The notes under the pieces are model-generated. The model was not told the origin of the DNA. It saw only the letters and a list, made by a program, of their open reading frames with translations, and did no database searches. Shown here in pieces: positions 10,952 through 25,361 of a stretch of DNA of 64,000 bases. Source of the DNA: Plantago elongata (Eukaryota; Streptophyta; Magnoliopsida; Lamiales; Plantaginaceae); contig JAYMSP010000008.1 in the NCBI GenBank assembly GCA_036897095.1, forward strand, positions 1 through 64,000. The letters are read 5' to 3'. The number at the start of each line of letters is the position of its first letter. The stretch's first letter is position 1. Both the position numbers and the translations under genes were made by a program.

Positions 10952-13900
10952 CTACCTCCTGCCAGATCCGGCATTTCGATTATGAACATAAGTCCTAAGG
11001 GAAGGCGACTGTGTAAGTACAACTGGACTGACAGTGGTGTTCTGGTTCGCATTTCTCCTCTGTATTCTTCGCCTTGCAATGTAACCACGAATCCATGGTG
11101 TAATATCTTCGTTTACTTTGATCATGATGAAGAAAATGATGCGGTAGACGATAATCATGGAGAAAAGAACACAGAGATCAACCCACTTGGAACGGTTGAT
11201 GTCAATCTGGAAGATGTACTCGAGTATGTATTCTCCCGGAATCTGGGGCAGATCAGGACTCTGGTTATCGAACATCAAGCCTTTCAGGTCATTTTGATAT
11301 TGTCCCTGCAAATCATACATCGGTTAGTCTTAAGTCTTGAGCCTTTCCATGTTTCTGTTTTAGTGAAACCAACAATCAGTTTGCAAAAGTTTGTTGGGAA
11401 GTGTCGATGAAAGTACCTGTAGAGCCCAGAAGTGGAAACTTATGTAAGACATAGGGTAGCGCCAGAACGGTTTTGGGATGTCCTTTGGAAGCCGAAAGTA
11501 GCCAGATACCAACATAAATATTCCCTGTAACATTCACGAAAAAATTGGAGAATTTCAGGAACAAAATTTTATGTTCTTGTAAGGAATTATGAACCTGTAA
11601 AATATGAAATGATGTTATTGTCTGGAATAGTTTCACTTTGGAAGGAATTACGAACCTGAATTCCAGCACCTATGATGATTCCCATAAGGAAATTAGGTAC
11701 GACGCTGGCAATGGCCATCATGAGGCTCTCAACCACGGTGACACTGGCGTACAGGCATAACACAAAGAACAGATAGTGTAGGAAACCTGGGTGGAGTTTA
11801 ACCATGAAGTAGCACACAGTACCGGAGATGAAGGTGATTAGCATTAGAAATGGCAGTGCAGACAATGTATTGCTGATCACAAAAACGCCCACACCATAGT
11901 GTCCATTAAGCCTTTCCCTCTGGAAAACCTGAATTAAGAATTCAAATTGAAGCAGTTATTTATTAAGAATATACAGTAAGTATATATAAATGGTTCTCTC
12001 CTAAGCTTTAGTTAATTTCAGTTCTTAGTGTTATTTGTTACTGAATCAATTCTCAGATGGTATTAATCAGATTATTGGCATACCTTCATATCTTCAACAA
12101 ATGAAGGGAACCCGCCGATGGACATGAATGTTACGAAACCAAAGACAAAAGATGCACAAGCTCCCCGTGCCTGTATAAAGCAGAAGATGAATAGATAAGA
12201 TATGATTATTGAGGATATCAACAAATATGCATTCAAAGATTAACAACATTACCAGGATTGAATTGTATCCTGTTCCAACATTCATGTAGATGGTTCCAAT
12301 GCAAATAGTGACAACAATATAAATTACGAGCCTCAGCCAGTAATAGCCAAAGTCCCTTGACATATTAACAAATGAGCGTTTCGTTAAAGTAAAAGCCTGC
12401 ATCGCGAAACTGGCCTGACTTCCTCCACCATCGAGAAGAGTTCCTTTCTGTAATGTAAACAGGTAGTCAATCAAAACATCAGCAATTTAGAATACATTAT
12501 ATGAGTAAAACTGTCAAAGACTCTAATCAAGGTAGATAAAGTACTGAACACATACAATCTTGGACATCTCCTCAATCTTTTCATTTGCCATATAATTGTA
12601 CTGAGAATTACGATAGGCACCGAGTAGAATTCGGATAGCTTCAGCTGTGGTTACTTGTTCTAGAGGATCATCGCTCGATATAAACTGAAAGGAAAACAAT
12701 GAATTTAGGACCTAGTAATGCTGAACATGGTCCATATTAAGACCATTACATAGCTAAAGTGTGTGGGAATCGAGAGACTGTCACGAAGGATTTGCTACCC
12801 GCAATTTCATTGAGCCTTTTAGAGTTGCTTTGACTTTGTCAAAATCAGAATTGATGCATCTCAGGAAATGATCAGACGGATTTCTTAGAGCAGGACAAGG
12901 GAATCCGGCATGTGCAAAGAACTGCATACACCAGTTACATCACATTAGATGTCGATTCCTTCAGAACCAAGATGTTTAAAAAAATTGACTCGTGAAATAA
13001 GTTGCAGGTTCCTGACCTCATAGGCTTCTGAGGCTTGACCAAAGTAAACAGTCTTGCCACCAGAAAGCAAGTACAATCTATCAAACAGCTCAAAGACTTC
13101 ACTGCTAGGCTGGTGAATCGAGGCTATGACTGTTCGTCCATCTCTGGACAAAGCACGTAATGTCTGTACAACAAAGAATGCCGATGCACTGCCATACAAG
13201 TATAAATTTATCAGCTTCTCTAATGGATAACAGATCACATGGAATACTTCATCTTATAGGCCAAATCAGCAGTTGTTAGAAAATGTTAGACCAATTATAT
13301 TATAAAGTATGTTTGTGCAGTTAACAGGCAGAGTATTTATGAAAATGGCAGGTATCTGAACATCTCTACCTGTCAAGTCCACTTGTTGGCTCATCAAGAA
13401 AAAGTAACCTTGGCCTCATCAAGATCTCAAGCGCAATGCTAACCCTTCTTTTTTCTCCACCACTAACGCCACGCAAATGCCAGTTTCCAATAACCGTATC
13501 TGCACAATCCTGAAGTCCCATTTCAATTATGGTACTCTCTACTAGAGTGCGCTTCTCCGCCCAGGGCATTCTATCAGGAAGTCGCAACTGCGCTGAATAT
13601 GATATCGACTCTCGAACTGTCAGTGTTCCAATCAAGTTATCGTCTTGTGTCACATACGCCTGCAACATTTTTCAAAAGTTTTTCACATAATCTGGATCTG
13701 CTATTCGAAAAGTTAACTTGAGCACCAAAATGAAGAGTTGTAACATACAAGATAATGATCATAGTGTAATAATACCAGGAGAGAAAAAGGTGAAATTTCC
13801 GTTTGAGAAGTTTTCCCTAAACATTTGAAAATTAACAATAGTCTGGTTACAAAAACGTCACCAAGAAAGTTACATTTTCGACCTTTTGTGACGTAAAGCA

Positions 13901-14629
13901 AGGTAATCTGTTGCACTCAAACGTGTTGGGACAAGTTGCACCCAAGGCAAATGTCCCTTTCTTTTCTCTGATCTACACCATATTTGAACAGAAAAATAAC
14001 AGATAAGGTCCTACCTATGGAGTTACATTAAAAAGTATGTGGAATTAAGTACCAAATGTTTTCCAGTTATATCATTCGTCACAGGAATAGATTATCAACC
14101 AGAACCAATCAACAAAATAAACTGAAAAAAACTTGAAATGAAATTCAACTTAACATGCACAGAAATGTTAAAAGACAGAACACAGTTTTTGTTACCAAAT
14201 GCATCAAAAAACTACTCTGGTCATACTACAAAATATATCACTTACTGCAGTGCCAAATGACAACTTGGCCTTACGACCATTGAGCAGAACATTCCCAGAA
14301 AGAAAAGCATTTGCAGCTAACCGTCCCGAAAGAGCATCAAGAAGAGTCGATTTCCCCGATCCCGAAGGCCCCATAAGTGCCGTAAACGAACCCGGTTCAG
14401 CATATCCCGAAAGCTTATCCAACACATTCTGCATATCACCATTGCTCAAAGTAACCACCACTGTCAAATCCTTCCAAGCCAGCCTAGCCGAAACATCTCC
14501 CACAAACTCCGTGTTAGTCTTCTCCTTCCACAAAGTCTCACTCAACGGACTCAAACCACCAACCACAAAGCCATTTCCCGTTGGTTTATTGGCTTCCAGC
14601 TCCACCATTACATCCTCTCTAGTACTCAT
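10952..14629 (-). CDS. ABCG11: ABC transporter G family member 11 (cuticular lipid exporter)
   Basis: Half-size ABCG (WBC) transporter. In Arabidopsis ABCG11 (WBC11/DESPERADO/COF1) works at the plasma membrane as homodimer or with ABCG12 to export wax and cutin precursors, mainly in epidermis. Ten exons: 14246-14629, 13370-13659, 13017-13188, 12799-12921, 12556-12684, 12253-12447, 12084-12170, 11656-11928, 11417-11524, 10952-11305. They join in frame to 704 residues (Arabidopsis 703). Domain order is nucleotide-binding then membrane. Walker [10 protein letters not shown] is at about 87-95, Q-loop [10 protein letters not shown] near 131, signature VSGGEKRR at 193-200, Walker B LLFLDEP at 213-219 and H-loop His 250. 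Six membrane helices follow, including the blocks [20 protein letters not shown] and [17 protein letters not shown]. The tail carries [10 protein letters not shown]. All key residues are present; I see no defect. Confidence 0.95.
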
Positions 14630-14680
14630 TTCTCAAGAACCAGTTCTTACACAAGTTCTTGAAGTAAAGACACCTTCTTT

Positions 14681-14690
14681 CTTTATATAG
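14681..14690 (-). promoter_or_regulatory. TATA box of ABCG11
   Basis: CTATATAAAG on the minus strand, about 52 bp upstream of the ABCG11 ATG. Position and sequence fit a TATA box with a short leader; the start site is not proven. Confidence 0.5.
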
Positions 14691-14699
14691 ACCAGACTA

Positions 14700-16164
14700 A
14701 GCAAATGGGTACGTTCTGTGTGATTTTGACTGGGTTGAAAATTTGAAAACAAATACTTTCAAGAACTAATTTTTACAGAACTTGTTGCATTGTTTTTCAT
14801 CTCTAGTTTCTATATAAAGAGAGTAGAAGCAAATGAGTTGTGTGTGATTTTGACTGGGCTAAAAAATGCAGAGACACTGGTTTAGTCTGGCCAATGGTGT
14901 GCATTTAACAAATACTATGGACCAACAAGAAGGGGTTTAATGCAAGCATGGCAGAGCTATTTTGATGAATGGATGTGAAGATAACCATTGTAAAGTGTGC
15001 AAGGTCAATAAATGAATGTAGGTGTTCGTTGAGAGGCAATAAATACTGCAACAAACCGTCCTTAATTAAAAATGCGTATAGATGAGCTAGCTAGGTGTAT
15101 AGATTTCATCGAACCAAATTTCTACAGGAGTAAACAGTTGGTTTTGGGCGAGTAATTATTGGAGCATGTTATGGCCATGATGAAAAGTTTGGTTTCAACA
15201 CAAATGAGATGAACTGCATTAGCAGTTGGATTTATTTCATGACTACTCTGTTTACTTAGTCAACTCTATTGTGTTACTTACCCATGCATACCCTAATCAA
15301 TGTAAATGATCTTAAACTATAACAATCTCACTAACCATGACTCCTCCATGTACCACCTAAAAGAAGTAGCTTAGATATGTTTTATCAAATAAACGGATAA
15401 GTTCGTTAATTTGATTAAGTTTATAAGTTATTTAGTAATTGATAAAGAGTGAATAAAGTATAAAATATTATGACAAACTAAAAAGTTGATGAATTAAGTA
15501 TAAGTGAATAAAGAATGAAATAGATTTTACGTTTAAGAAATGAGAATTGAAATTGGAACGTTTTAAAATGAATTATTAAAAGTTAAATTTGGAACGAATT
15601 GAATATTTGACAGTGGATAATATTTTATGTTATAATTTTGGGTTCCGTACATTGAGTTTCATGTTAGTTTTTAATTGAAGTTCAAATGTTGAAGATGATT
15701 TAATAATGTTACCAAATTACGGTGTCCAAGTATTAAAATGTAGATACTCGAACGAATACAAACTCAATTTTATCAATCCGAGCCTAGAGGTGGGCATAGC
15801 AAGCTTAACAGAGCCAAATTCTCATGCAAGGCATTTCAAGAATCACGAAATGACAGTCCCTCATCTATATGACTCGAGCATCAACCTAAAAATAAGAAAT
15901 TGGTTCTTCTTCTTGTCGGAGAAAACAGAGAGTTAAAACAGTCTTCTCCTTTAGTTCTTTTCCTTTCATGTTCGTTGTATTTTTAATCGTCATTGGCACA
16001 ATTGTGGTGGCTTGTTGCCTTGTGCTAATTTGTCATCAAACCACAAATGAATACAGAGTACACGACTAAACTTTGACTCTCGACGTTTCTTCTCCTTGAC
16101 TGTACGGTCTAAATAGATTTTGGAGAGTTGAACCGTACTCATTCCTTTGCCATTAAACTTCAAA
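14700..16164. other. AT-rich intergenic region upstream of ABCG11
   Basis: Presumed ABCG11 promoter followed by AT-rich sequence. A second TATATAAA-like site lies at about 14811-14820 on the plus strand, but no gene follows it. A 76-codon open frame at 15706-15936 resembles nothing known and has no supporting context. No other feature seen. Confidence 0.5.
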
Positions 16165-16407
16165 TACTACCACCTTCCCGATTTGAAAGTCCTGCGAAAC
16201 CGGACACAAATTTTAAGAAAAAAATGATAAAGTACGAAAAAATGTAATAAATTATGAATGTGATTGGATAAAGTGGGAGAAATAGTGAATAAAATATAAG
16301 AGATAATGTATAAAGTAGGAGACAAATTTTCTATTTAAGGAAGCGGAACTTTCAAACCGGGACAACCCAAAGAAAAGCGGAACTTCTAAATCGGGACGGA
16401 TGGAGTA
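16165..16407. mobile_element. Stowaway-like (Tc1/mariner) MITE, about 243 bp
   Basis: The left end reads TACTACCACCTTCCCGATTT. The right end, reverse-complemented, reads TACTCCATCCGTCCCGATTT. These are imperfect terminal inverted repeats matching the plant Stowaway consensus CTCCCTCCGTCCC, bounded by the TA dinucleotide typical of mariner insertion. The repeats continue inward as similar GAAAGTYC-type sequence. The interior is AT-rich and non-coding, so the element is non-autonomous. Confidence 0.75.
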
Positions 16408-17207
16408 TAACCTTTCGTAACGAGAAACATCCCACATTCTTCAGAAAGAAGATTCATAAGTTGATAAACTATGTGATCAAGAATAATCAACATGATTTAG
16501 AGAACAATTTACTCAATCTTATAGGGATGTTTGTTTCCAATCACAAAGTATACAATAACACATAATTCCAAATCAAGTATGAAATCCTTTTAGCCAGCCA
16601 AACACAAAAGAATCATTCCCCATTACTCGTTTAGATTTTGTCCAAATAGGACAGGGTTCGAGTCAACTTTGCCATTCAAAATAAAATATTCAGTCCAAAT
16701 AGAATACGCTTATTTCAGTGATCTTTGAACTCAACCACTCATGCTCTAGTGTCTAGGATAGGTGAACACAACCAATTGATAAGTTGGAGTTTCTACAGGA
16801 AACTAATACTGTCAGCTTCTGTCAATTAGATTTCTGATTAGCCCAAGTCGAAATTGCAGGATGGTATAAACTATAAAGTTATAAACTAAACATCTAGTGT
16901 TCTTGAGATGCATATACCAGATGAGCTACGTTCCTATGCTATTAAACATTCCATACAAGCAGTTCTCTGCCGCATTAACAAGAAATCTCACCTGTCACTT
17001 TCACGAATTCTTTTGTTTTTCTTTTTTCCGTTCTAGCTCTACTAGCATTAGAAACATGTTAAAATCAGGGATTGGAGAAGTAATCTCACTAGAAATGGTT
17101 CGTCAACCATCCAGCCGAGGGCACAAGCATGGCGATTAAGAGAATCCGCCTCCATGTTCCGAATAACTTACCCCATCACCTAGTGATTCTATTTTCAGGT
17201 AATAAAG

Positions 17208-20200
17208 TCACAGCATGTCGTCCTCCAGATCATCTGGTACGTGCAACTTTTCAATGGCAGCCTGCTTGAATAATGATAGGAATTAACGACAGTATATGAG
17301 CCTATGGAAATGAAGTTCAAGAGTTTGCAAACAATTTTCTTGGAAACAAAATGTAGAGCTCATATATCAGGATTTCTTTTTTAAAAAAGGTTAGAAGGAA
17401 AGTAACAGACTAAAATCCATTTAAAATTGGGACATGAACTCTTGATGGACGAAAGTGAAAAATATACTGCAATAATTCTACAACTGGAAGTCTGGAAGCA
17501 GTAGACATACTTAGGTCTTATATTCCTACTGAGTACTGAACTTCTGCCGCTTCATGAAGAGTAAATGCAGTTTGAATTTGGAAATACTCACACTTTTGGA
17601 GTAAAAAAAGCCACAGGTGCCGATATTAAAATTTAAACTAAAGGTTCTAGAAAGTAGATTAAATAGCAGATATTCTAAAAAAGGAAACCATCTTTGGGGA
17701 GGAGGAAAAAAAATTATGAAAATGTCTCAACAGTTGAAGAACCATAACTGCTTATGAGGACAACAGACAAAACATAGCTTATTACCTTGATGGTAGCAAC
17801 ATCAGTTGCAGATGGTTTGAGATCCAATGCCTGTCCGAAATGAAGCATTGCCTTATCGTACATATTCCGTCGCTTGTATATACGGCCCATTAGTGCATAA
17901 ACACTGCTCTCACGTGGTGCATACTCCTTGAGCTCTTCCAGAACTGTGAGAGCCCCGTCATAATTTTCCATGCTCAAAAGAATGTTAGCCTTCTGATATA
18001 GAGGCAAAGGATTCTTCTTGTCGGCTAAAATAGCTCTTTCCATCATGTCCAGTGCTTCTTCATTTCTCTGAAGAATTTTAAAAGATCAGTGGGGGTGTTT
18101 CATGGCCTATGATACAAGTTTCTGATGACTTATAAAGCACTTTTACTATTCTGGTACAGAGATTCGAAAAGGATCGCCTGTTTGACCAGGATACAACCGC
18201 AACTTAAAGTAGTTATAAAGTATCACATTTTTTCCTTCCGCTTTTAGGAAATTTGTCTATCATATAGTTGATATAACCTACCAACCCAATGAAGTTAATC
18301 ATAATGAGATCAAATTTAAACTCCAATCTCTGGACTCTTTTGTTATATAAGTTATCTGACCTTCAGCGAATGTAAAGCAGTCCCAAGATAAGACATAATG
18401 ACAGAAGATCGTGGATTGATCTGAAAAGCCATCCTGAAGTGATGCTCTGAGAACTCGTATTTTTCTTGTCGGAGATAAATCATTCCAAGTCCATACCAGG
18501 CATTATAGTGCCTGGAATCTATCCGAAGGGCACTTTGGTAACTCTTAATTCCATTTTCAAAATCTTCCAACGCTACATATCTGTGAATAAAAAAAGATTT
18601 TCAGAAATAAAAATAAAAACACATGACATCTACATCACAAGAAGTGGTGAACTCATACTCATGACCACATAGCGTGTGGGCATATGCAAATCTTGGGTTT
18701 ACTTGCACGGAGCGCTGAAAATTCTTCAGGGCAGCTTCATGATCTTTCTGTAAGCTGTAGCAATTCCCCATAGCACACCTGTCATGTCATAATTATGAAA
18801 ACAAAATTAATAAACCACCATCTACAGAACCATTGCTTTAATATCTAAGTATTATCAAAAAAAAATCAACACAATTTCATACGGCCATTTTTTCATCAAT
18901 TAAAACTTGAAAACAGACTACTAATTAAATTAGTTTTCTACAGGAATACTGATAAAAAAAAAACCATCTACAGAATTATTGATTTAATATCTACTGTACT
19001 GGAAAAAAACCCATATATTATGCATTTATTAGCAAAACGGACAACATAATAGCAAGTATTTGGTACCATGTTTGAGGAGCTAAACGATCAGTGGATATCA
19101 GCTCCTGGGCAAGGTAACTCAACTTCATATCTTCCTTCAGATGCTGAAACATGGAAGAAGATTTAACTTTATAAAAGACATAGGGCCCAAATACAACCAA
19201 GGGGCCAAACAGAGAAGCAAGAACATTTTCAATATTGTGAAATGTAAGAAGATTCCCCAATAGCTTATTCTACTTTAGATTATGCTTCTCCTTGAAGAAC
19301 AAAGAATTTGAAGACACTACTATAAAGGACTGGTTGCTGGAGGCAGTGGTGAGGCCGATCTAGAGTTGTTGCACATAAAATGTGTAAGGGTTTTTGCCAA
19401 ATGAATACAGAGAGATAGTGCATTTACACCAAAGACCTAACCGAAACTTAAAAGTGTCAGTGACGATGAAGTAGCAATTAGTATCTCAACAAACTGTGTT
19501 TGAAAACCAAGCATGTTGACAACATATTGAAGAATAAATAAATGACTCACATATAAAAGTGTGGAATAAACATCCATTCCTTCCAAATTGTACGGGGACG
19601 CTGTGCGAGCAAGATTGAACGCGCGATCAGCTTCAAGATAATCAACCATTTCAAAGTGAGCTTTCCCAACCTGTCTTTGAGTGACAATATGAGACCATGT
19701 TCATGGTGAACAAACTTACTGAATTGATATTTGTTATCACACAGGACTAAACCTAGAATTATGTTGAGAGTGAACATGAAGAATGACTGCATGAAGAAAT
19801 CTCTAATCCATCAACATAACCGTAAATGACGTTTCAGAAATGAGAATAAACAGCTTGGAGTTCTGTTCTTTTGAGTTCATAACGGAATAGTAATATGGCA
19901 GAATAGCATAAATAGGAGGCTTTATGGCACATGAGCTATGTAGTTCTCCAACATTAAACTTTTATGGCTTTGTTACAACATCCTTTCACTTCTCCGGAAG
20001 AGCTACAAAAGCAACATCATGAACGATAATTCAACTAATTATTTCGTTAGTGTGTTCTATCCCTCTCTGCGTCATTAATCTGCGTATTCGAATGCTTATA
20101 CTTGCAAATGTGTAAATAATGTAAGTTGCAAGTTCAACTGTGCCAGCAACACCAGTTAAAATAAGGTTAGTAGAGGCAGCAAAGGAACTTGGTACACCAG

Positions 20201-23200
20201 GTTGACAAATATGATGGAACTCAGAACTATCTATTATGCAGTGTAGAGCGGAACTATCCTTTTGTACTTCCATCATATAAGATCCTGGGGATTAACTCAA
20301 GAAGTACAGAAGGATGTAGATACTCAAGTACTCAACAAGATGAGAACAGGAAGGAAACAGACAGCCTACCTGTGAAAGCACCCACCCCGTGTTGTAATGC
20401 TTTTGGGGGAGCTTTACATAGACATCCAACGCATCCTGCCGCAAGTTAGAAGGTCAGATTCATGCCAGAACTTGCAGTTTGGAATTTGAAAAACACATAT
20501 TACCTGACATCTACAAAGACAGGAAAGCCTGAAGCCTTCCCCAAGAAGCCTAAAAAGACCCAAAATTTCAAATGAACCATCTATGACTCTTGCGCTGCTC
20601 AAAACAGTAGCACCTGAAGATCTGGTCACTCCTTGAGGCTCATGAGGCCTATTATTATCACCAGAAGGGAAGCAACTAGAAGTTGCAATATAAGAATCAT
20701 CATACATGTCACGGTGAGACACTGCACAAGGTTCGTTTCTTAGTAAGGAATTAACAACAAACAAAACAACAAATGAATAACCAATTAGCAGCATCTCATA
20801 TTCAAAATTCTTTTGCAGCTCGTGATCTTTCTCTGTTAACTTGTTATTTTGACAGTTGTGCAAGTTAGAATTAACGAATGTCACTTGAAACTAAATCTGC
20901 AATGTTCATATGAAATTGACTTGCACATGTAACAAACAAAAGCATGTTGAGGCTCAGAGCCATCTCTTGGCCTCTTGCAACTCCATGTATAACACAGTAC
21001 AAGGCAGATATATTTAGAGTTCTTTTCCGTCCATGACTAATGTCATCCTGGCTACTGAGAATTCCGAGACTGACGTTCTGAGTGATATAGTGCGCCAAAA
21101 GGGTTATCATAAACAGCAAGTTATTCATCCTCTTAACCCTCATTAACATAGCTAAAAAAATAAAGAGGCTACAACTATCAGTAGTATTAATGAAATATAG
21201 TACATTGCATAATGAAATCTAGCACTTTACTGAAAACTACCAAGTGATTTCACGTAGTATAAATTTAAGATTGAAACATCTAGCCGAAACATGAACTCCA
21301 TGCTTCAAACATCTAAATTAGATTGAATTAAACACGTACAGAAAGTTATATCACCTTCATCTGCAATCTCATTTGCACATAATTGACCCTTTCGAATATT
21401 TAAAGAACGTGATGCCAGAGAGCCTGACTTTGTACCAAGGAGATACTTAGAAGAGTGACTCGTTCCGTTCCCAGAAACAACTGACACGCTCGTATTAGAG
21501 TTGGGAACAGATTCTCCAGCAAGTCTCAAGCTACGGCGCTGCCCGGAATCGGAAAAGAGCCTTTCAGATACCTAAAATCGAGATATAGTTTTGGTAAACA
21601 AAAGATGAAGACTTGGAGAAGGAAATGCACAAACATGACTGACGATCAAGGATTGAGTCAGAAGACAAGTTTAAACAGAAACACGGATAGGTCCAAACAG
21701 AAACATTACTGATGAACGAAGAAAATTAGAAATTCTTAACCTTTCTTAATTTTCCTTCATCGACAATTTTTCTCCGAGGTCCTGCAATGGCAGAGTTCAC
21801 CGTCACTCTTGGAGTGCTGTCACTGACATATGCTCTCAGGTTAGGGCCATTTGGCTGTGCATTTCTACATATAGGAGGTGGGGAAACACCTGACAGCTAC
21901 AAGGAAGACAACAATTTAGATTAGTAAGAAACAGAAAACTAGTTTCTTTGACATCAGAGCTGAACATCATTTTTTGAACTGGAGAATCAATTAAGACTAT
22001 GAGGCCAACACGACAAAAGGCATGATGTTTTTATACCTGTGAATGTGATTGTGAAGCCATTGGTGAAGGAGTGTTATAAAATGGAAAACCACCAGGGCCA
22101 CCATTAAAAGACTGATTGGAAGCTGTTCTATGATAATTGCCAGATACATCCTGTAGACTATGACCGTTTGTGTTCTTCGACTGTCTTGGGCTACCGGTTT
22201 CGGAGCTTTTAGGTCTGCTTGATGCAACACTATGATCCTCATTTGATGACTGCACACACTGAACAGGCAGTCCTACATGTAGGTATTGCTTTTGGATTAA
22301 CATGGAAACTCCATCGTCAAAGACTGAACTTGCCTCATCAGCAGCACCTGGCATTAAGTCAAATTTCAAGATATTCAAATGAGGATCAGACATGCCAGTC
22401 CAGATATTTAAAACATACTACAAAAGATGGTGGCCCCATTGCAAAATTGAAACTTCAAGAAAAATGTGAGTAACAAGCAATGTGATATTGGATAGGAACA
22501 GAGCCAGTTGGGTAAGTTTCGGTACAAATCCTGAGAAATGCAAAATGGAAGTTTTGCATCTTGACAGAGATGGACACTTATTAAACATGAAACTTGCAGA
22601 GACAGGTAAAACAAAATGATAAGGATAATGATGACATGAAGCCTAAGCATTTGTTGTGTTGAAGGCGCCACATCCTAACAGGAGCAAGGAATCTCAAAGG
22701 TTTTAATGAGAAAGCCAGATGAATAGCAAAATCTCAAAAGACTCTAATGGAATCTCAACTGGATATCGGTTTGCCTCAACATAAATGCATCATAGATGCC
22801 ACTTGTGGAAACAAAGGGGAAAACATGGATGATGTTGACATTGACGACATGCGATGATGGGAAGTGAACATTAACTGTTGCATTTCAAAATGATGGCTCC
22901 AGTTTATTGACCTTCCAAGTTCCAACAAGCATTACTAATTTATCTATGTCGTTGTCTTCCTTCCAAGCAGATCTTTGACAACAATGCAGCTTTAACACCT
23001 GCTGTTGCGTATATCAAAATGACCTTAGAAATATATGTATAATATTCGGTGCATTTGTTTTTTTATTATTTAGTTGTGTAGTAAACTAACACAACACTGG
23101 AATAGAAGTCTACTGAAGCTTAGGCCAGCATTTATTTCGAATGGGAGCCCCCATTCAGTCTAACTGGAAATGTATATTGACGGAATAATCAAATGAGGCT

Positions 23201-25361
23201 ACAGAGAAAATGTGGACAAAGGCACCAAATCATTTAACAATCATAAGAGATACCTAAAATACAAAGTTCCTCGTAAGCAGTCCACAGTAATGGGTCCAGT
23301 GATAAAGCCTGATTAAAGTGATGGATGGCAATCTGCCTTCTATCTGTGTACCTGAAACAATAGTATTTACATTATACAATAAGAAATTGTGGAAGTTCAA
23401 GCCAATATTCTGCAACACATATGCCAGTCCTAAAAAAAAAAGAAGTTTCTTAACAAATACTCAAACTCTAAGTTTAGATAAAGAAAGAAGGGATTAAAGA
23501 TAGCTTTTTATTTATATTTATACAACCATGGATCCCAATTCACAAGCTATGATTGATTTTGCCTACAGCTTTAGCGCCGATGTCATTTAATTAGGCAGCA
23601 CAACTTTCAAATTAGAAATAAAAGCCTGTATACTGGTGGGAAAGAAGTAACAACTTTCAAATTTGCTTCATATAGATCCTTTCAACACATAGTCAACTGT
23701 AAGCACATGTTATTCATTTACTCGATGTACTTCTCTAAGAGATTTTCAAGATTGATTCAAGTATTAATTCACCTATCCAACCTAGTCCTGCATCAAGGTT
23801 CAGTTAAGATTGAAGAAAAATCATCCAGAAAGGACAGAGAACCATTTTGTGAGATAGAATACATAGATTAATGAACCATAACGTCAAGCAATTAATAATT
23901 TATAACACAAACCCAAAGTGACCAGAAGTTTCTGATATGTCTAAGAGTTTTTTAAAAAAAAAATACAGGATCCGAAACCATTCATGTCTAGGAAATTTGA
24001 AGATATAACACAAAGGAGAAGTTGGAAAAGGATTTGGAAACTCATGTAAAGAAAACATATTAGAGACAAAGAAATTGGGTGGGGGTGGGTCATTATTGCA
24101 GAACCTGTATACTAGTCCAAGTAGATAATGTCCAGCAGCTCCATTTGGAACCTGCAAACCAGTACAAAAAAAAAAGGTAGAACTATAAGCACCCACCACT
24201 AATAATGGTCACCAAACAAAATAATCATGGAGAGTTAGAACCCAGTAACCATTACTTAGATAATATGCCAAACACTAGAGGAGTTCCCATTATTCTGCAA
24301 AATGTAGGACGTGTGTCATGAACATACCTCTGTTGAAGACTCGCTGGGGGATAATGCAGCCTCTGCTTCACTCATAAGATTCATCTGAAAGCATGACAAT
24401 GCGAACAAGTAGCGGCATTGAGCCGACTGTGTGCCTTCAAAACCAAAACAGGTACAATAATGGACTGGGGCACTTTCACTAAAACAGAAAAAGTACAGCA
24501 GATTGGATTCAATCTGGATTGTAGATCAGCATTGCTTCATTTTCAAAACATAGATTGTCAAGTTCAATTGCTGTAAGTAAATTTTCACACGTACCCACTA
24601 AAATGTGATGTGCACAATGTGGCTGGTTGTCTTGCAAGTAACACGTCGCAAGCAGGTGCAAATTTTTCTGCATCAAACCATATTTAGCAGCAGTTCCATC
24701 ATCAATGATAATAACTCATTATATTCCGAGTGTGAGAATAGTATCATAATAGAATTGGCTAAATTGAATAGCTAAAAAATACATCTTGGGCGCGAAATAT
24801 GCACCACCACATTCAATTACGGACCGAAATCCAGCCAAATAATCCCTTCTATAGAGTACATCTGGTTCCACTTAAACACTCAATGTCACATGAAAACATG
24901 CGAGGAGAATTCTAATCTATCTCAGCTTCACTATTTTCAGAACTAAATCAACAAAATGCAGTTTATATCCTGTACCAAAACTCGTGGAACAGACAAAGAT
25001 ATGGAAAATGGAGCTTAAACATTACTTAGCCACTTCAGTTTGACAGCATATTCGATTCGTATATAAAATGTTAAGTATCAGTTAAGATGTAAACACAAAT
25101 CAGGTCTATTCTGAAGCTAGCAAGTTGAAATTCACGTCTACAAGCAAGTAGAAACGAAATTATACATAACAACAGGCACCTATATGCATATACGAACACG
25201 AACATAAGCCGTACAACAGTCTAGCTAAACCTATATATACAAATTTCATTGCAAACCTCAGAAGGAAACTCTGCACAGAGGCGTTCACCGACAAAAATGG
25301 CATTCCGGTAAAGCAAGTGGCGCAGACTATTCCGCACGCATTCCGTCAGTATCGCCTCCAT
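17208..25361 (-). CDS. CDC27B: CDC27B / HOBBIT, APC3 subunit of the anaphase-promoting complex
   Basis: TPR scaffold subunit APC3 of the APC/C ubiquitin ligase, which docks activators and targets mitotic cyclins; HOBBIT mutants lose root meristem function. Sixteen exons: 25257-25361, 24595-24667, 24328-24434, 24105-24151, 23254-23351, 22037-22347, 21741-21896, 21355-21571, 20504-20721, 20370-20435, 19551-19670, 19067-19143, 18659-18778, 18361-18580, 17786-18067, 17208-17261. They join in frame to 756 residues (Arabidopsis HBT 744). It starts MEAILTECVRNSLRHLLYRN. N-terminal TPRs span about 1-143, with blocks CRYLFALSCFQMNLMSEAEA and AAGHYLLGLVYR. A serine-rich linker spans about 145-420 (PRVTVNSAIAGPRRK). 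C-terminal TPRs span about 445-745, for example HYNAWYGLGMIYLRQEKYEF and VYALMGRIYKRRNMYDKA. The end AAIEKLHVPDDLEDD is family-typical. I joined exon 8 to exon 9 directly; a small extra exon there cannot be excluded. Confidence 0.95.

Noticed and set aside
15706-15936. 76-codon plus-strand frame upstream of ABCG11
   Set aside because: No similarity recognised and lies in AT-rich DNA beside a MITE.
16640-16665. B-box-like GGGTTCGAGTCAAC as a tRNA or SINE
   Set aside because: No A box or cloverleaf partner could be found upstream.
24105-24151. Very short CDC27B exon (47 bp) as a possible error
   Set aside because: Phase, GT/AG borders and the encoded GAAGHYLLGLVYR match the family, so it is real.
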